A stretch of 64,000 bases of DNA from NCBI GenBank assembly GCA_031987605.1, contig DALZZF010000007.1, forward strand, positions 103,791 to 167,790. Direction: 5' to 3'. The stretch comes from JAFAGO01 sp031987605 (lineage in GTDB: Bacteria > Bacteroidota > Bacteroidia > Flavobacteriales > Weeksellaceae). A program made the translations under genes and the position numbers. The notes beneath the pieces were generated by a model. That model was given only the letters and a program-made list of their open reading frames with translations, was not told where the DNA came from and made no database searches. The stretch's first letter is position 1; each line of letters begins with the position of its first letter. Positions 24,522-32,680 of the stretch are shown here, in pieces.

Positions 24522-25895
24522 ATGAAAAATTTCTACTTCATTCTGACATTCATTTTATCGGGAGCTATTCTTTACAATTGCTCTAATGATGATACGGACT
24601 ACGGAACACAAGGCTCTACAGTTGATTGGGAGAGAGCCAAAGCAGGCGGAGAAACTACTATTTATACAATGACCAACATTGCTTACAGAACTCCTGCTCC
24701 CAATTTAAATCCCGAAGATCTGGCAGGTCATCTTATTGGTGATACTCAATTCGAGCAAATTTTTGTAACTGCACCCGCAAATCTTAATTCCGGACTCGGT
24801 CCTGTTTACAACAATTCCTCCTGCATCCGGTGTCATCCTTCCGATGGACGTGCAAGAGTTCCTTCAGACATCAACAGTTTCAGTGGATTTTTTTATCGGA
24901 TAAGCCTTCCCGGAATCGGACCGAATAACGCCCCCATTCCTGTTCCCGGATATGGAACTCAGGCCAAAAATCACGCTATCGCAGGATTCCAAAAACAAAT
25001 GGATTTTAAAGTTATATGGACGGAAATTGTGGAAACTCTTGCTGATGGAACCGTAATTAAACTTCGTAAGCCCACCTATTTTATAGAAAATCCTTATACT
25101 ACACTCCCCGGAAATGTTCTTATTTCTCCCAGAATTGCTCCTCCTATTTTTGGTTCAGGACTTTTGGAGGCTATTCCTGAAGCTGATATTCTGGCACGAA
25201 CTGATCCTAACGACAACAATGGAGACGGTATAATGGGGATAGCGAATTACGTTTGGAATCCTTTTACTCAAAAGGTAGAATTGGGACGTTTCGGATGGAA
25301 AGCCAATACATCAACACTGATGATTCAAACCGCTGCTGCTTACCATGAGGATATGGGAATTACATCCTATGTGTTTCCACAGGATTCTTACAGCGACGGA
25401 CTGGCAGATGATCCTGAAATTTCCGACAATTTCTTAAATAAAGTTGTACTTTATTGTCAAACATTGGCAGTTCCTGCGGCACGGAATGTAGGAAATCCCC
25501 AGATTGAAAACGGGTACAGAATCTTTAATGATATGAATTGCAGTGCTTGCCATGTTCCCAAACAAAAAACCGGATACTCGCCAATATCTGCAATTTCCAA
25601 CCAAACTTTCTATCCATTTACAGACATGCTGCTCCATGATATGGGAGAGGATTTAGCAGATGGAAGACCTGATTTTCTCGCAAATGGAAGACAATGGAAA
25701 ACCCGACCTTTATGGGGAATAGGGCTTCAGCAGATTGTAAACAGCCACACTGAATTTCTGCATGATGGAAGAGCAAGAAACCTAACAGAAGCAATTCTTT
25801 GGCACGGAGGTGAGGCTGAAAAATCAAAAAATAAATTCAAACAACTGTCCAAAAGCGAAAGAGAAGACTTGCTTAAATTTCTGAATTCACTATAA
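24522..25895 (+). CDS. Di-heme oxidoreductase-family lipoprotein (DUF1111, putative thiol oxidoreductase)
   Basis: A 457-residue SPII lipoprotein (lipobox LYNC, Cys20) with two c-type heme sites: CIRCH at residues 101-105 and CSACH at 340-344. Other family parts are FGSGLLEAIPEADILARTDP (about 210-229), GRFGWKAN, RPLWGIGL and FLHDGRARNLTEAILWHGGE near the C-terminus. DHOR proteins are frequently paired with imelysin proteins in iron-regulated operons. Here it follows imelysin directly. It probably carries electrons in the periplasm, perhaps to change the redox state of iron before or after binding by its partner. Confidence 0.92.
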   Translation: MKNFYFILTFILSGAILYNCSNDDTDYGTQGSTVDWERAKAGGETTIYTMTNIAYRTPAPNLNPEDLAGHLIGDTQFEQIFVTAPANLNSGLGPVYNNSSCIRCHPSDGRARVPSDINSFSGFFYRISLPGIGPNNAPIPVPGYGTQAKNHAIAGFQKQMDFKVIWTEIVETLADGTVIKLRKPTYFIENPYTTLPGNVLISPRIAPPIFGSGLLEAIPEADILARTDPNDNNGDGIMGIANYVWNPFTQKVELGRFGWKANTSTLMIQTAAAYHEDMGITSYVFPQDSYSDGLADDPEISDNFLNKVVLYCQTLAVPAARNVGNPQIENGYRIFNDMNCSACHVPKQKTGYSPISAISNQTFYPFTDMLLHDMGEDLADGRPDFLANGRQWKTRPLWGIGLQQIVNSHTEFLHDGRARNLTEAILWHGGEAEKSKNKFKQLSKSEREDLLKFLNSL

Positions 25896-25927
25896 ATCAC
25901 ATTTTTAATAAAACTTATTTTTTTACG

Positions 25928-26344
25928 ATGAAAAAAGTATCATCTTATCTTATCCTTGTTCTGAGTATCGCATTGGGAATATTCTTTGTTTATAAGGGAA
26001 TCAGTAAAAATCTACTATACGATTATAGCATCCCAAAAATCATCGAAGAAGGAAGTTCAAAGCCGATTGAATACCAAAATCTTATGAAAGTACTTTACGA
26101 CAGTAAATTTATGATTGTGATCGGAGCTCTGGAAGTTCTCGCAGGATTACTGTTGCTTATTCCAAAAACGAGATTATTAGGAAGCATTGTTCTGATGCCG
26201 GTGATCCTGAACATCTTTCTTTTCCACCTGATTATCGACAACCGTCCACACGAATTGGTGGAAACCGGTATTCCTCTGCTGCTGAACATCACTATCTTAT
26301 TGTATTACTATCCGAAATGGAAAGGTTTGCTCTGGATAAAATAA
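25928..26344 (+). CDS. DoxX-like small membrane protein
   Basis: A 138-residue protein with four predicted TM segments: 6-24, then about 62-80 (FMIVIGALEVLAGLLLLIP), 84-103, and 116-130. The layout and the GALEVLAGLLLLIPKTRLLG segment are typical of DoxX/DoxD-like proteins, which are loosely tied to redox processes at the membrane. It is the last gene of the porin-imelysin-DHOR unit, 32 bases after DHOR. The unit's terminator has been pushed 1 kb away by an IS element. Confidence 0.72.
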   Translation: MKKVSSYLILVLSIALGIFFVYKGISKNLLYDYSIPKIIEEGSSKPIEYQNLMKVLYDSKFMIVIGALEVLAGLLLLIPKTRLLGSIVLMPVILNIFLFHLIIDNRPHELVETGIPLLLNITILLYYYPKWKGLLWIK

Positions 26345-26369
26345 AAGCATTTTCTGTAAGAATAAAAGC

Positions 26370-26374
26370 CTGTG
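26370..26374. repeat. Target-site duplication CTGTG, left copy
   Basis: CTGTG stands immediately left of the left IS end and again at 27387-27391 immediately right of the right end. The 5-bp length lies within the range known for IS982-family insertions. Confidence 0.8.
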
Positions 26375-27386
26375 ACCTGAGTTCGATTGTTAAATTAGAA
26401 TGATAAACTTGTAAGAAAAGGCGAAAATTAGTATCTTTAAGTTATTGGTATTTAATGATTTAACTAAAATTCGCCCTATGATTAGCTTCGATAAAATTAC
26501 GGATATTTATTCAATTGTTGATGAGTTCTGTAAAGATTTTGAAAAATTCTCTCAACCCTTTTTTATTGGAAATAAACCAAAAAAACAGCCAAGAATGAGC
26601 ACTTCGGAAGTCATTACCATTACTTTGCTTTTCCACTTGAGTGGTTTTCGAACTTTCAAACATTTTTACATCTATTATGTGCAAAAACATATGAAAAAAG
26701 ATTTCCCAAAAACCGTTTCTTATAACAGATTTGTAGAACTCATGCAATCTGCCTTGATGCCTATGACGATGTTTGCGAAAACCTGTTGTTTAGGAACTTG
26801 TACAGGAATATCTTTTGTAGACAGCACGCCAATTAGAGTTTGTAAAAACAAAAGGATTAAGCGAAACAAAGTATTCAAAGATGTTGCTGCCACAGGAAAA
26901 TCAACGATGGGTTGGTTTCATGGTTTTAAACTTCATATTATCATTAATGACAAAGGTGAACTGTTGAGTTTTTGTGTCACACAAGCTAATGTTGACGATA
27001 GAGAACCATTAAAAAACGAGAATTTCTTAGCATCAATTTTCGGAAAGTTGTTTGGAGACAAAGGCTACATAAGCGAAAAATTGACCCAGTTATTATTTGT
27101 TGACGGCATTCAATTAATGACCAGTATTCGTAATAATATGAAAAATAGTTTGATGGAAATGAGTGATAAAATTTTGCTCAGAAAACGCTCTGTCATTGAA
27201 ACGGTGAATGATGAACTGAAAAACATTTGCCAAATAGAGCATTCCAGGCATCGTTCTATTATCAATTTTATGACAAATCTGATCGCTGGAATTATCGCTT
27301 ACAATTTTCTTCCTAAAAAACCATCTTTGAAATACGAAACGCTTAAAACCAATCAGTCGGTTATATTTTATTAATCGAACTCAGGT
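26375..27386 (+). mobile_element. IS982-family insertion sequence, complete (1012 bp)
   Basis: The ends are ACCTGAGTTCGATT (26375-26388) and its exact reverse complement (27373-27386), giving 14-bp perfect terminal inverted repeats, with a single intact transposase between them. A CTGTG direct repeat flanks it. The insertion point is the 5' foot of a perfect terminator hairpin (27387-27419); the duplicated CTGTG regenerates the stem on the right side. Intact repeats, intact ORF and a perfect duplication point to a recent insertion. Confidence 0.92.
26478..27374 (+). CDS. IS982 family transposase
   Basis: A 298-residue DDE transposase from ATG 26478 (a TTG 11 codons upstream also keeps frame). 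Candidate catalytic residues are Asp115 in GISFVDSTPIRVC, Asp194 in KLFGDKGYISEK and Glu241 in RKRSVIETVNDELK, spaced as in IS982/IS4-like enzymes. The N-terminal part (about 1-80) is the helical DNA-binding region with KKQPRMSTSEVITITLLFHL. The stop codon falls within the right inverted repeat. No frameshift is seen, so the element may be active. Confidence 0.93.
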   Translation: MISFDKITDIYSIVDEFCKDFEKFSQPFFIGNKPKKQPRMSTSEVITITLLFHLSGFRTFKHFYIYYVQKHMKKDFPKTVSYNRFVELMQSALMPMTMFAKTCCLGTCTGISFVDSTPIRVCKNKRIKRNKVFKDVAATGKSTMGWFHGFKLHIIINDKGELLSFCVTQANVDDREPLKNENFLASIFGKLFGDKGYISEKLTQLLFVDGIQLMTSIRNNMKNSLMEMSDKILLRKRSVIETVNDELKNICQIEHSRHRSIINFMTNLIAGIIAYNFLPKKPSLKYETLKTNQSVIFY

Positions 27387-27419
27387 CTGTGATAATTTTA
27401 TTTCACAAAATTATCACAG
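27387..27419 (+). terminator. Terminator of the porin-imelysin operon, displaced by the IS
   Basis: CTGTGATAATTTT and AAAATTATCACAG form a perfect 13-bp stem with a 7-nt loop (ATTTCAC). Before insertion it began 26 bases after the DoxX-like gene. The T-run after it is weak (TTTCTAAG), so strength is uncertain. Only the copy right of the IS is complete. Confidence 0.7.
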
Positions 27420-27485
27420 TTTCTAAGTGTAGAGAAAGTTTTGAAGTAAAAAAAATCAAACGTAATACTACACTTTTATAAACAA

Positions 27486-27513
27486 AAATCCCTTTTCTCG
27501 CGAAAAGGGATTT
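27486..27513 (-). terminator. Terminator of the str operon after rpsJ
   Basis: AAATCCCTTTTC and GAAAAGGGATTT form a 12-bp perfect stem with a 4-nt loop. On the minus strand it is followed by TTGTTTATAAAAG. It lies 29 bases beyond rpsJ and separates the str operon from the rest of the ribosomal genes. Confidence 0.8.
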
Positions 27514-27541
27514 GTATGTAAAACGTAATTGTTTTATGGGA

Positions 27542-27847
27542 TCATACTTTGATTTCTACATCCACTCCACTTGGAAGTTCAAGTTTCATCAAAGCATCTA
27601 CAGTTTTGGAAGAAGAAGAATAGATATCCATCAATCTTTTGTGTGCAGAAAGCTGGAACTGTTCTCTTGCTTTTTTGTTTACGTGCGGAGATCTCAACAC
27701 AGTGAAGATTCTCTTGTGGGTTGGCAACGGAATTGGACCGTTTACCACAGCACCTGTAGATTTTACAGTTTTTACGATTTTCTCAGCAGATTTATCTACC
27801 AAATTGTAATCGTAAGACTTTAATTTTATTCTGATTCTTTGTGACAT
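27542..27847 (-). CDS. rpsJ: 30S ribosomal protein S10
   Basis: A 101-residue S10: MSQRIRIKLKSYDYNLVDKS, then GPIPLPTHKRIFTVLRSPHV (about 38-57) and LMKLELPSGVDVEIKV. Family length is 100-105. S10 acts in the 30S head and in NusB-dependent antitermination. It is the last gene of rpsL-rpsG-fusA-rpsJ here and is followed by a strong hairpin, whereas in most Bacteroidota it runs straight into rplC. Confidence 0.98.
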   Translation of the reverse strand: MSQRIRIKLKSYDYNLVDKSAEKIVKTVKSTGAVVNGPIPLPTHKRIFTVLRSPHVNKKAREQFQLSAHKRLMDIYSSSSKTVDALMKLELPSGVDVEIKV

Positions 27848-27866
27848 TTTAATTCAGTTTTAATGA

Positions 27867-29984
27867 TTAACCTTTCGCTTTAGCGATTACTTCTTCCGCA
27901 ACATTGCTTGGAGCAGGTTCGTATTTTTCGAATTCCATTGAGGAAGTTGCTCTACCGGAAGAAAGCGTTCTAAGCGAAGTTACATAACCAAACATTTCAG
28001 ATAGAGGAACGAAAGCTTTGATTACTTTAGCGTTGTTTCTATCGTCCATACCGTTCACGGTTCCTCTTCTTCTGTTAAGGTCACCTACGATATCTCCCAT
28101 ATATTCTTCAGGGGTTACTACTTCCAGCTTCATGATAGGTTCCATGATTACTGCTTTGGCAGCTCTTCCTGATTCTTTGAATCCAAGTTTTGCGGCAAGT
28201 TCGAATGACAACTGATCGGAGTCAACTGCGTGGAAAGATCCATCTTTCAATGTAATTTTCATTGCTTCAACTTCAAATCCTGCCAACGGACCATTTTTCA
28301 TGGCTTCTCTGAATCCTTTTTCAACGGAAGGGATAAATTCTTTTGGAATGTTACCACCTTTAATTTCGTTGATGAATTCAAGACCAACTTTACCTTCATC
28401 AGCCGGACCGATGGTGAATACGATGTCTGCAAATTTACCACGACCACCGGATTGTTTTTTGTAAACTTCTCTGTGGTTGGCCGTTTGTGTAAGGGCTTCT
28501 TTATATTCTACCTGAGGTTGTCCCTGGTTTACTTCAACCTTGAACTCTCTTCTCATACGATCTACGATGATATCCAGGTGAAGTTCACCCATTCCGGAAA
28601 TAATCGTTTGTCCTGAAGCTTCGTCGGTTTTCACTTGGAAGGTAGGATCTTCTTCGGCTAATTTTGCCAAAGCGTTCCCCATTTTATCCTGGTCTGCTTT
28701 TGTTTTAGGCTCTACGGCGATACCGATTACAGGATCTGGGAAAATCATGGATTCAAGAACAATTGGGTTCTTTTCATCGGATAATGTATCTCCTGTTTTA
28801 ATATCTTTAAATCCTACTGCTGCACCAATATCTCCTGCTTCAATATATTCTACAGGATTTTGTTTGTTGGCGTGCATCTGATAGATTCTGGAGATTCTTT
28901 CTTTGTTGTCGGATCTTGTGTTCAATACATAAGAACCAGCATCTAATCTACCGGAATACGCTCTGAAGAATGCCAAACGTCCTACGAAAGGATCGGTTGC
29001 AATTTTGAATGCCAATGCAGAGAAAGGTTCTTTTACATCTGGTTTTCTGGTGATTTCAGCATCTGTTCTTGGATCTGTTCCTTTGATATCGTCTTTATCC
29101 AACGGAGAAGGAAGATATTTACAAACAGCATCCAGCATAAACTGAACTCCTTTATTTTTGAATGAAGAACCACAAGTCATCGGAATAATAGAAAGATCAA
29201 TGGTGGCAGCTCTTAATGCAGCATTAATTTCTTCTTCAGAAATTGAATCCGGATCTTCGAAGAATTTCTCCATCAAAGTTTCATCGTATTCTGCAATAGC
29301 TTCTACCAGTTTTTCTCTGTATTCGTGTACTTCATCCTTCATATCATCAGGAATTGGAACTACATCAAAGGTTGCACCCTGAGTATCATCATGCCAAACA
29401 ATAGCACGGTTTTTAATCAAGTCTACCACCCCTTTGAAATCTTCTTCAGCACCAATCGGAAGTACAATTGGAACGGCGTTGGATCCTAACATTTCTTTTA
29501 CTTGTTTTACCACGTTTAAGAAATCGGCACCCTGACGGTCCATTTTGTTTACGAACCCCATTCTAGCAACTTTATAGTTATCTGCCAGTCTCCAGTTGGT
29601 TTCAGACTGAGGTTCAACCCCATCTACTGCTGAGAAAAGGAATACCAATCCGTCCAATACACGAAGAGAGCGGTTTACCTCAACGGTAAAATCGACGTGT
29701 CCCGGTGTATCGATGATATTGAAGTGATATGGTTTTGTTTCCGGTAAGGTTTTACCTTGATCTGTCGGGAAGTTCCATGCACAAGTAGTGGCTGCAGAAG
29801 TAATGGTAATCCCTCTTTCTGCTTCCTGTTCCATCCAGTCCATCGTTGCGGCACCTTCGTGAACTTCACCAATTTTGTGCGTTTTCCCTGTATAGAAAAG
29901 GATACGCTCGGTAGTTGTAGTTTTACCTGCATCAATGTGCGCAGCAATACCAATATTTCTCGTGAATTTTAAATCTCTACTCAT
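27867..29984 (-). CDS. fusA: Elongation factor G
   Basis: A 705-residue translational GTPase. The G domain has the P-loop AHIDAGKTTTTERILFYTGK (about 15-34), switch II DTPGHVDF and NKMD. Domain IV and V motifs include GRGKFADIVF, MKNGPLAGFEVEAMKITLKD and RRGTVNGM. EF-G moves tRNA and mRNA after peptide transfer. It is 8 bases downstream of rpsG and 19 before rpsJ. Full length. Confidence 0.98.
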   Translation of the reverse strand: MSRDLKFTRNIGIAAHIDAGKTTTTERILFYTGKTHKIGEVHEGAATMDWMEQEAERGITITSAATTCAWNFPTDQGKTLPETKPYHFNIIDTPGHVDFTVEVNRSLRVLDGLVFLFSAVDGVEPQSETNWRLADNYKVARMGFVNKMDRQGADFLNVVKQVKEMLGSNAVPIVLPIGAEEDFKGVVDLIKNRAIVWHDDTQGATFDVVPIPDDMKDEVHEYREKLVEAIAEYDETLMEKFFEDPDSISEEEINAALRAATIDLSIIPMTCGSSFKNKGVQFMLDAVCKYLPSPLDKDDIKGTDPRTDAEITRKPDVKEPFSALAFKIATDPFVGRLAFFRAYSGRLDAGSYVLNTRSDNKERISRIYQMHANKQNPVEYIEAGDIGAAVGFKDIKTGDTLSDEKNPIVLESMIFPDPVIGIAVEPKTKADQDKMGNALAKLAEEDPTFQVKTDEASGQTIISGMGELHLDIIVDRMRREFKVEVNQGQPQVEYKEALTQTANHREVYKKQSGGRGKFADIVFTIGPADEGKVGLEFINEIKGGNIPKEFIPSVEKGFREAMKNGPLAGFEVEAMKITLKDGSFHAVDSDQLSFELAAKLGFKESGRAAKAVIMEPIMKLEVVTPEEYMGDIVGDLNRRRGTVNGMDDRNNAKVIKAFVPLSEMFGYVTSLRTLSSGRATSSMEFEKYEPAPSNVAEEVIAKAKG

Positions 29985-29992
29985 TGTATTAA

Positions 29993-30469
29993 TTAGAATT
30001 TAAAGTGAGAGAAAGCTTTGTTTGCTTCCGCCATTTTGTGAGTATCACTTTTCTTTTTGTATGCTGCTCCTTCTTCTTTAGAAGCGGCTAAAATTTCCGC
30101 AGAAAGTTTAAGTGCCATAGACTTATCATTTCTTGCTTTAGCATATTTGATTAACCATTTCATGGCCATAGAAATTTTTCTGTCGGCTCTGATTGGCATT
30201 GGAATCTGAAAGTTTGCTCCACCTACTCTTCTGGAACGCACTTCTACATGAGGCATTACATTGGTAAGGGCATCTTTCCAGATTTCAAGAGATGATTTTT
30301 CGTTATCTCCTTTTTTATTTTCTACGATTTCCAAAGCATCATAGAAAATCTTGAATGCGATTGATTTTTTTCCATCAAGCATCAAGTTATTCACAAATCG
30401 CGTTACCAGTTGATCATTAAACTTCGGATCCGGTAACAACGGTCTTTTTTTCGCTTTTGTCTTTCTCAT
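29993..30469 (-). CDS. rpsG: 30S ribosomal protein S7
   Basis: A 158-residue S7: MRKTKAKKRPLLPDPKFNDQ, then LVTRFVNNLMLDGKKSIAFK, VEVRSRRVGGANFQIPMPIR (about 75-94) and KKSDTHKMAEANKAFSHFKF. It nucleates 30S head assembly and lines the mRNA exit. Slightly longer than the E. coli core form, as is common. It lies 24 bases after rpsL. Confidence 0.98.
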   Translation of the reverse strand: MRKTKAKKRPLLPDPKFNDQLVTRFVNNLMLDGKKSIAFKIFYDALEIVENKKGDNEKSSLEIWKDALTNVMPHVEVRSRRVGGANFQIPMPIRADRKISMAMKWLIKYAKARNDKSMALKLSAEILAASKEEGAAYKKKSDTHKMAEANKAFSHFKF

Positions 30470-30493
30470 TGTTTCGTTTCTTTAATTTAGTGA

Positions 30494-30874
30494 TTACTTG
30501 GCTGCTTTAGGTCTTTTAGCACCATACTTAGAACGACGTTGTGTTCTTCCGTTTACTCCGGCAGTATCCAAAGCACCACGAACAATGTGATAACGAACTC
30601 CCGGTAAATCTTTAACTCTTCCGCCACGTACCAATACTATCGAGTGCTCTTGGAGATTATGTCCTTCTCCCGGGATATAGGCGTTTACTTCTTTACCATT
30701 AGAAAGTCTTACCCTTGCTACTTTACGTAGTGCAGAGTTTGGTTTCTTAGGTGTAGTAGTATATACTCTCGTACATACGCCTCTTCTTTGAGGACAAGAA
30801 TCCAAAGCAGCCGATTTGCTCTTCTTGGCAAGTGTGGCTCTTCCTTTTCTTACTAATTGTTGAATAGTAGGCAT
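30494..30874 (-). CDS. rpsL: 30S ribosomal protein S12
   Basis: A 126-residue S12: MPTIQQLVRKGRATLAKKSK, then RGVCTRVYTTTPKKPNSALR (about 31-50) and VRGGRVKDLPGVRYHIVRGA. The Lys residues in TPKKPN and in VKDLPGV, whose changes give streptomycin resistance in other bacteria, are the wild-type residues. It is the first gene of the str operon with a promoter 24 bases upstream. Confidence 0.98.
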   Translation of the reverse strand: MPTIQQLVRKGRATLAKKSKSAALDSCPQRRGVCTRVYTTTPKKPNSALRKVARVRLSNGKEVNAYIPGEGHNLQEHSIVLVRGGRVKDLPGVRYHIVRGALDTAGVNGRTQRRSKYGAKRPKAAK

Positions 30875-30897
30875 AAAATGCTTTTTATTTTAGGGTG

Positions 30898-30927
30898 CAA
30901 AAGTAATGATTTTTTTTGAACCTGCAA
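30898..30927 (-). promoter_or_regulatory. Promoter of the str operon
   Basis: On the complement, TTG (30925-30927) is followed by a 19-base spacer and TACTTTTG (30898-30905), then CACCCTA. It matches the Bacteroidota primary promoter. The leader would be only about 20 nt. Confidence 0.82.
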
Positions 30928-30955
30928 GTGCCTGAAAGAAAATATTATAGAATGT

Positions 30956-32554
30956 TTATGGTTTTTTGGGCTTTGTAAATTCTACACGGTCATTCTTGTT
31001 CCATTTAAAATTCCGGACATTTTTTTCAAGAGTTTTATATCCGTCCGGATTTACGGCATAAATGGAAACTTTATCTACTGCAATTGCAACTACGGGACTT
31101 ACATAAAAATCGGCAGCTTTCATCCATGTATCGGGAATCTGTTCTCCCATCCATGAATCATACACAATGGCAAGATCAAATTTATTCTTCTTTCCATAAT
31201 TGGTCAGGAAATTTTTAAATTCTTTATCAAACTCTTTTCCGTCTTCATTAAAAGGAACCATTTCTGTGGAACCCAGCCCTACAACATCCAACAGATGAAT
31301 GTCGGTAAAATAACTGATTGCCCCAATATCATTAGCAATAACTTTAGAGGTATTATAATATTGATGAAGAAATCTTGCCGATTGAATCTGCTGCTCATAA
31401 ATATTCTTGCTGCTATATTGTAACATATAATGGGCAAACCCGGTTTTATATATCAGCAATACAATATTCATCACAACCAAACCTCCCACAATAAAATCCT
31501 GTCTAAATGCTTTTCTAAAATCCTGAAAGAATCCAAAAATCCGCGGAATAGCAATCATTGAAAATGTGACCATTATATACGATTCATAACGGAAAAAACC
31601 CCTGAAATTAGCGAATACACAATGTTGAATCATAGTCAGCCCCAAAACAATCAGGATAAAATTTTTAATAAATGCTTTCTGAAAGGAATGCTGTTCCTTC
31701 CAGTCTTTCCATAACAGATAAAAGATGAACAACAACGGGAAGAAAATAACTTTATAAAAACTGGTATTCAATATTGTATTGTGAATCAAAAGCAAATACA
31801 ACTGCTCCAACAGCGCACCGGAATGCGGTTTCGATCCCTTCACCAAAACAGAATTCGGAAAAAAATAGCCGCCTTCCAAATAATTGAAATATCCAAAAAT
31901 AACAATTGGCAGAAAGCCCAGAATCAGAACCAACATCATGGTTTTGAATTTCTTCAGCAACAAAAAACAAAAAGCTAAGGCAGCAAAATAAAACATACTT
32001 TCAAACCGCACCAATCCTAATAGTGCAATCGTAAAGTAAAACCAGTAAGCAGCATCCTGATTTTTAAAATCCGAAATCCACCATTTGCGCATATTCATAA
32101 CATTAATAATAATAAGGAGCACCTGAAGCGGATGTTCCATCCCCGAAAGAATCTGCATATGAAAAACCGAGTAAAACAGCGTAAAAATTACAGCCGCTAC
32201 TACTTGTCCTGTTTTCCTAAAAATCCCGGAAAAATATTTGTTGAGTAAATATATACAAGCCAGCCCTATACTCATATTAAGAAAAAGCGGAATCAGTTCT
32301 TTATTTCCGAAAATATAAATCAGATAACTGAGCAGAAAAGTATACAACGGCGATGAAGACGTGGAGGAAAACTGATACTGCGTAATTCCCCAGACTTTGT
32401 GCAATGCAAAATTTTTGGCCACCGAGAGATGAATATAAGCATCATCCAGAATATAGGTAAAATAATTTTCGGTGCAATACAGCGACCACAGAATATATCC
32501 AAGTACAACAATTGAAAATATAAGAGCCGAAATCCAAAAACTTTTTACTTTCAT
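30956..32554 (-). CDS. Polytopic membrane protein, GT-C glycosyltransferase-like
   Basis: A 532-residue protein with about eleven to thirteen hydrophobic segments and a C-terminal soluble part (about 400-532). After the first TM, the acidic pair Asp37-Asp38 in YILDDAYIHLSVAKNFALHK matches the first extracytoplasmic loop of GT-C enzymes (PMT/ArnT-like), where it binds metal and lipid-phosphosugar. SSTSSSPLYTFLLSYLIYIF follows, as in dolichyl-phosphate-mannose-type families. It would transfer a sugar from a polyprenyl carrier to an unknown acceptor. It lies alone downstream of a TACTTTTG box and ends 29 bases before the rpsL promoter. Confidence 0.72.
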   Translation of the reverse strand: MKVKSFWISALIFSIVVLGYILWSLYCTENYFTYILDDAYIHLSVAKNFALHKVWGITQYQFSSTSSSPLYTFLLSYLIYIFGNKELIPLFLNMSIGLACIYLLNKYFSGIFRKTGQVVAAVIFTLFYSVFHMQILSGMEHPLQVLLIIINVMNMRKWWISDFKNQDAAYWFYFTIALLGLVRFESMFYFAALAFCFLLLKKFKTMMLVLILGFLPIVIFGYFNYLEGGYFFPNSVLVKGSKPHSGALLEQLYLLLIHNTILNTSFYKVIFFPLLFIFYLLWKDWKEQHSFQKAFIKNFILIVLGLTMIQHCVFANFRGFFRYESYIMVTFSMIAIPRIFGFFQDFRKAFRQDFIVGGLVVMNIVLLIYKTGFAHYMLQYSSKNIYEQQIQSARFLHQYYNTSKVIANDIGAISYFTDIHLLDVVGLGSTEMVPFNEDGKEFDKEFKNFLTNYGKKNKFDLAIVYDSWMGEQIPDTWMKAADFYVSPVVAIAVDKVSIYAVNPDGYKTLEKNVRNFKWNKNDRVEFTKPKKP

Positions 32555-32601
32555 TGAATATAATTCTTTATTGATGTGGGATTGCAGAATTTTGAAGCAG
32601 T

Positions 32602-32609
32602 CAAAAGTA
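32602..32609 (-). promoter_or_regulatory. -7 box TACTTTTG for the GT-C gene
   Basis: An exact TAnnTTTG match on the complement, 48 bases before the GT-C start. No TTTG at the expected upstream spacing. Confidence 0.5.
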
Positions 32610-32649
32610 CAATTTTTTAGCGAAACTGTCTTTTGAAGCCATTAAAGTT

Positions 32650-32657
32650 TATATTTG
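32650..32657 (+). promoter_or_regulatory. -7 box TATATTTG for the LRR gene
   Basis: An exact TAnnTTTG match followed by CAATCTA, 24 bases before the GTG start of the LRR gene. A TTTG lies 14 bases upstream, which is too close to serve as a standard -33 box. Confidence 0.55.
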
Positions 32658-32680
32658 CAATCTAAAAACTCATTTTGCCC

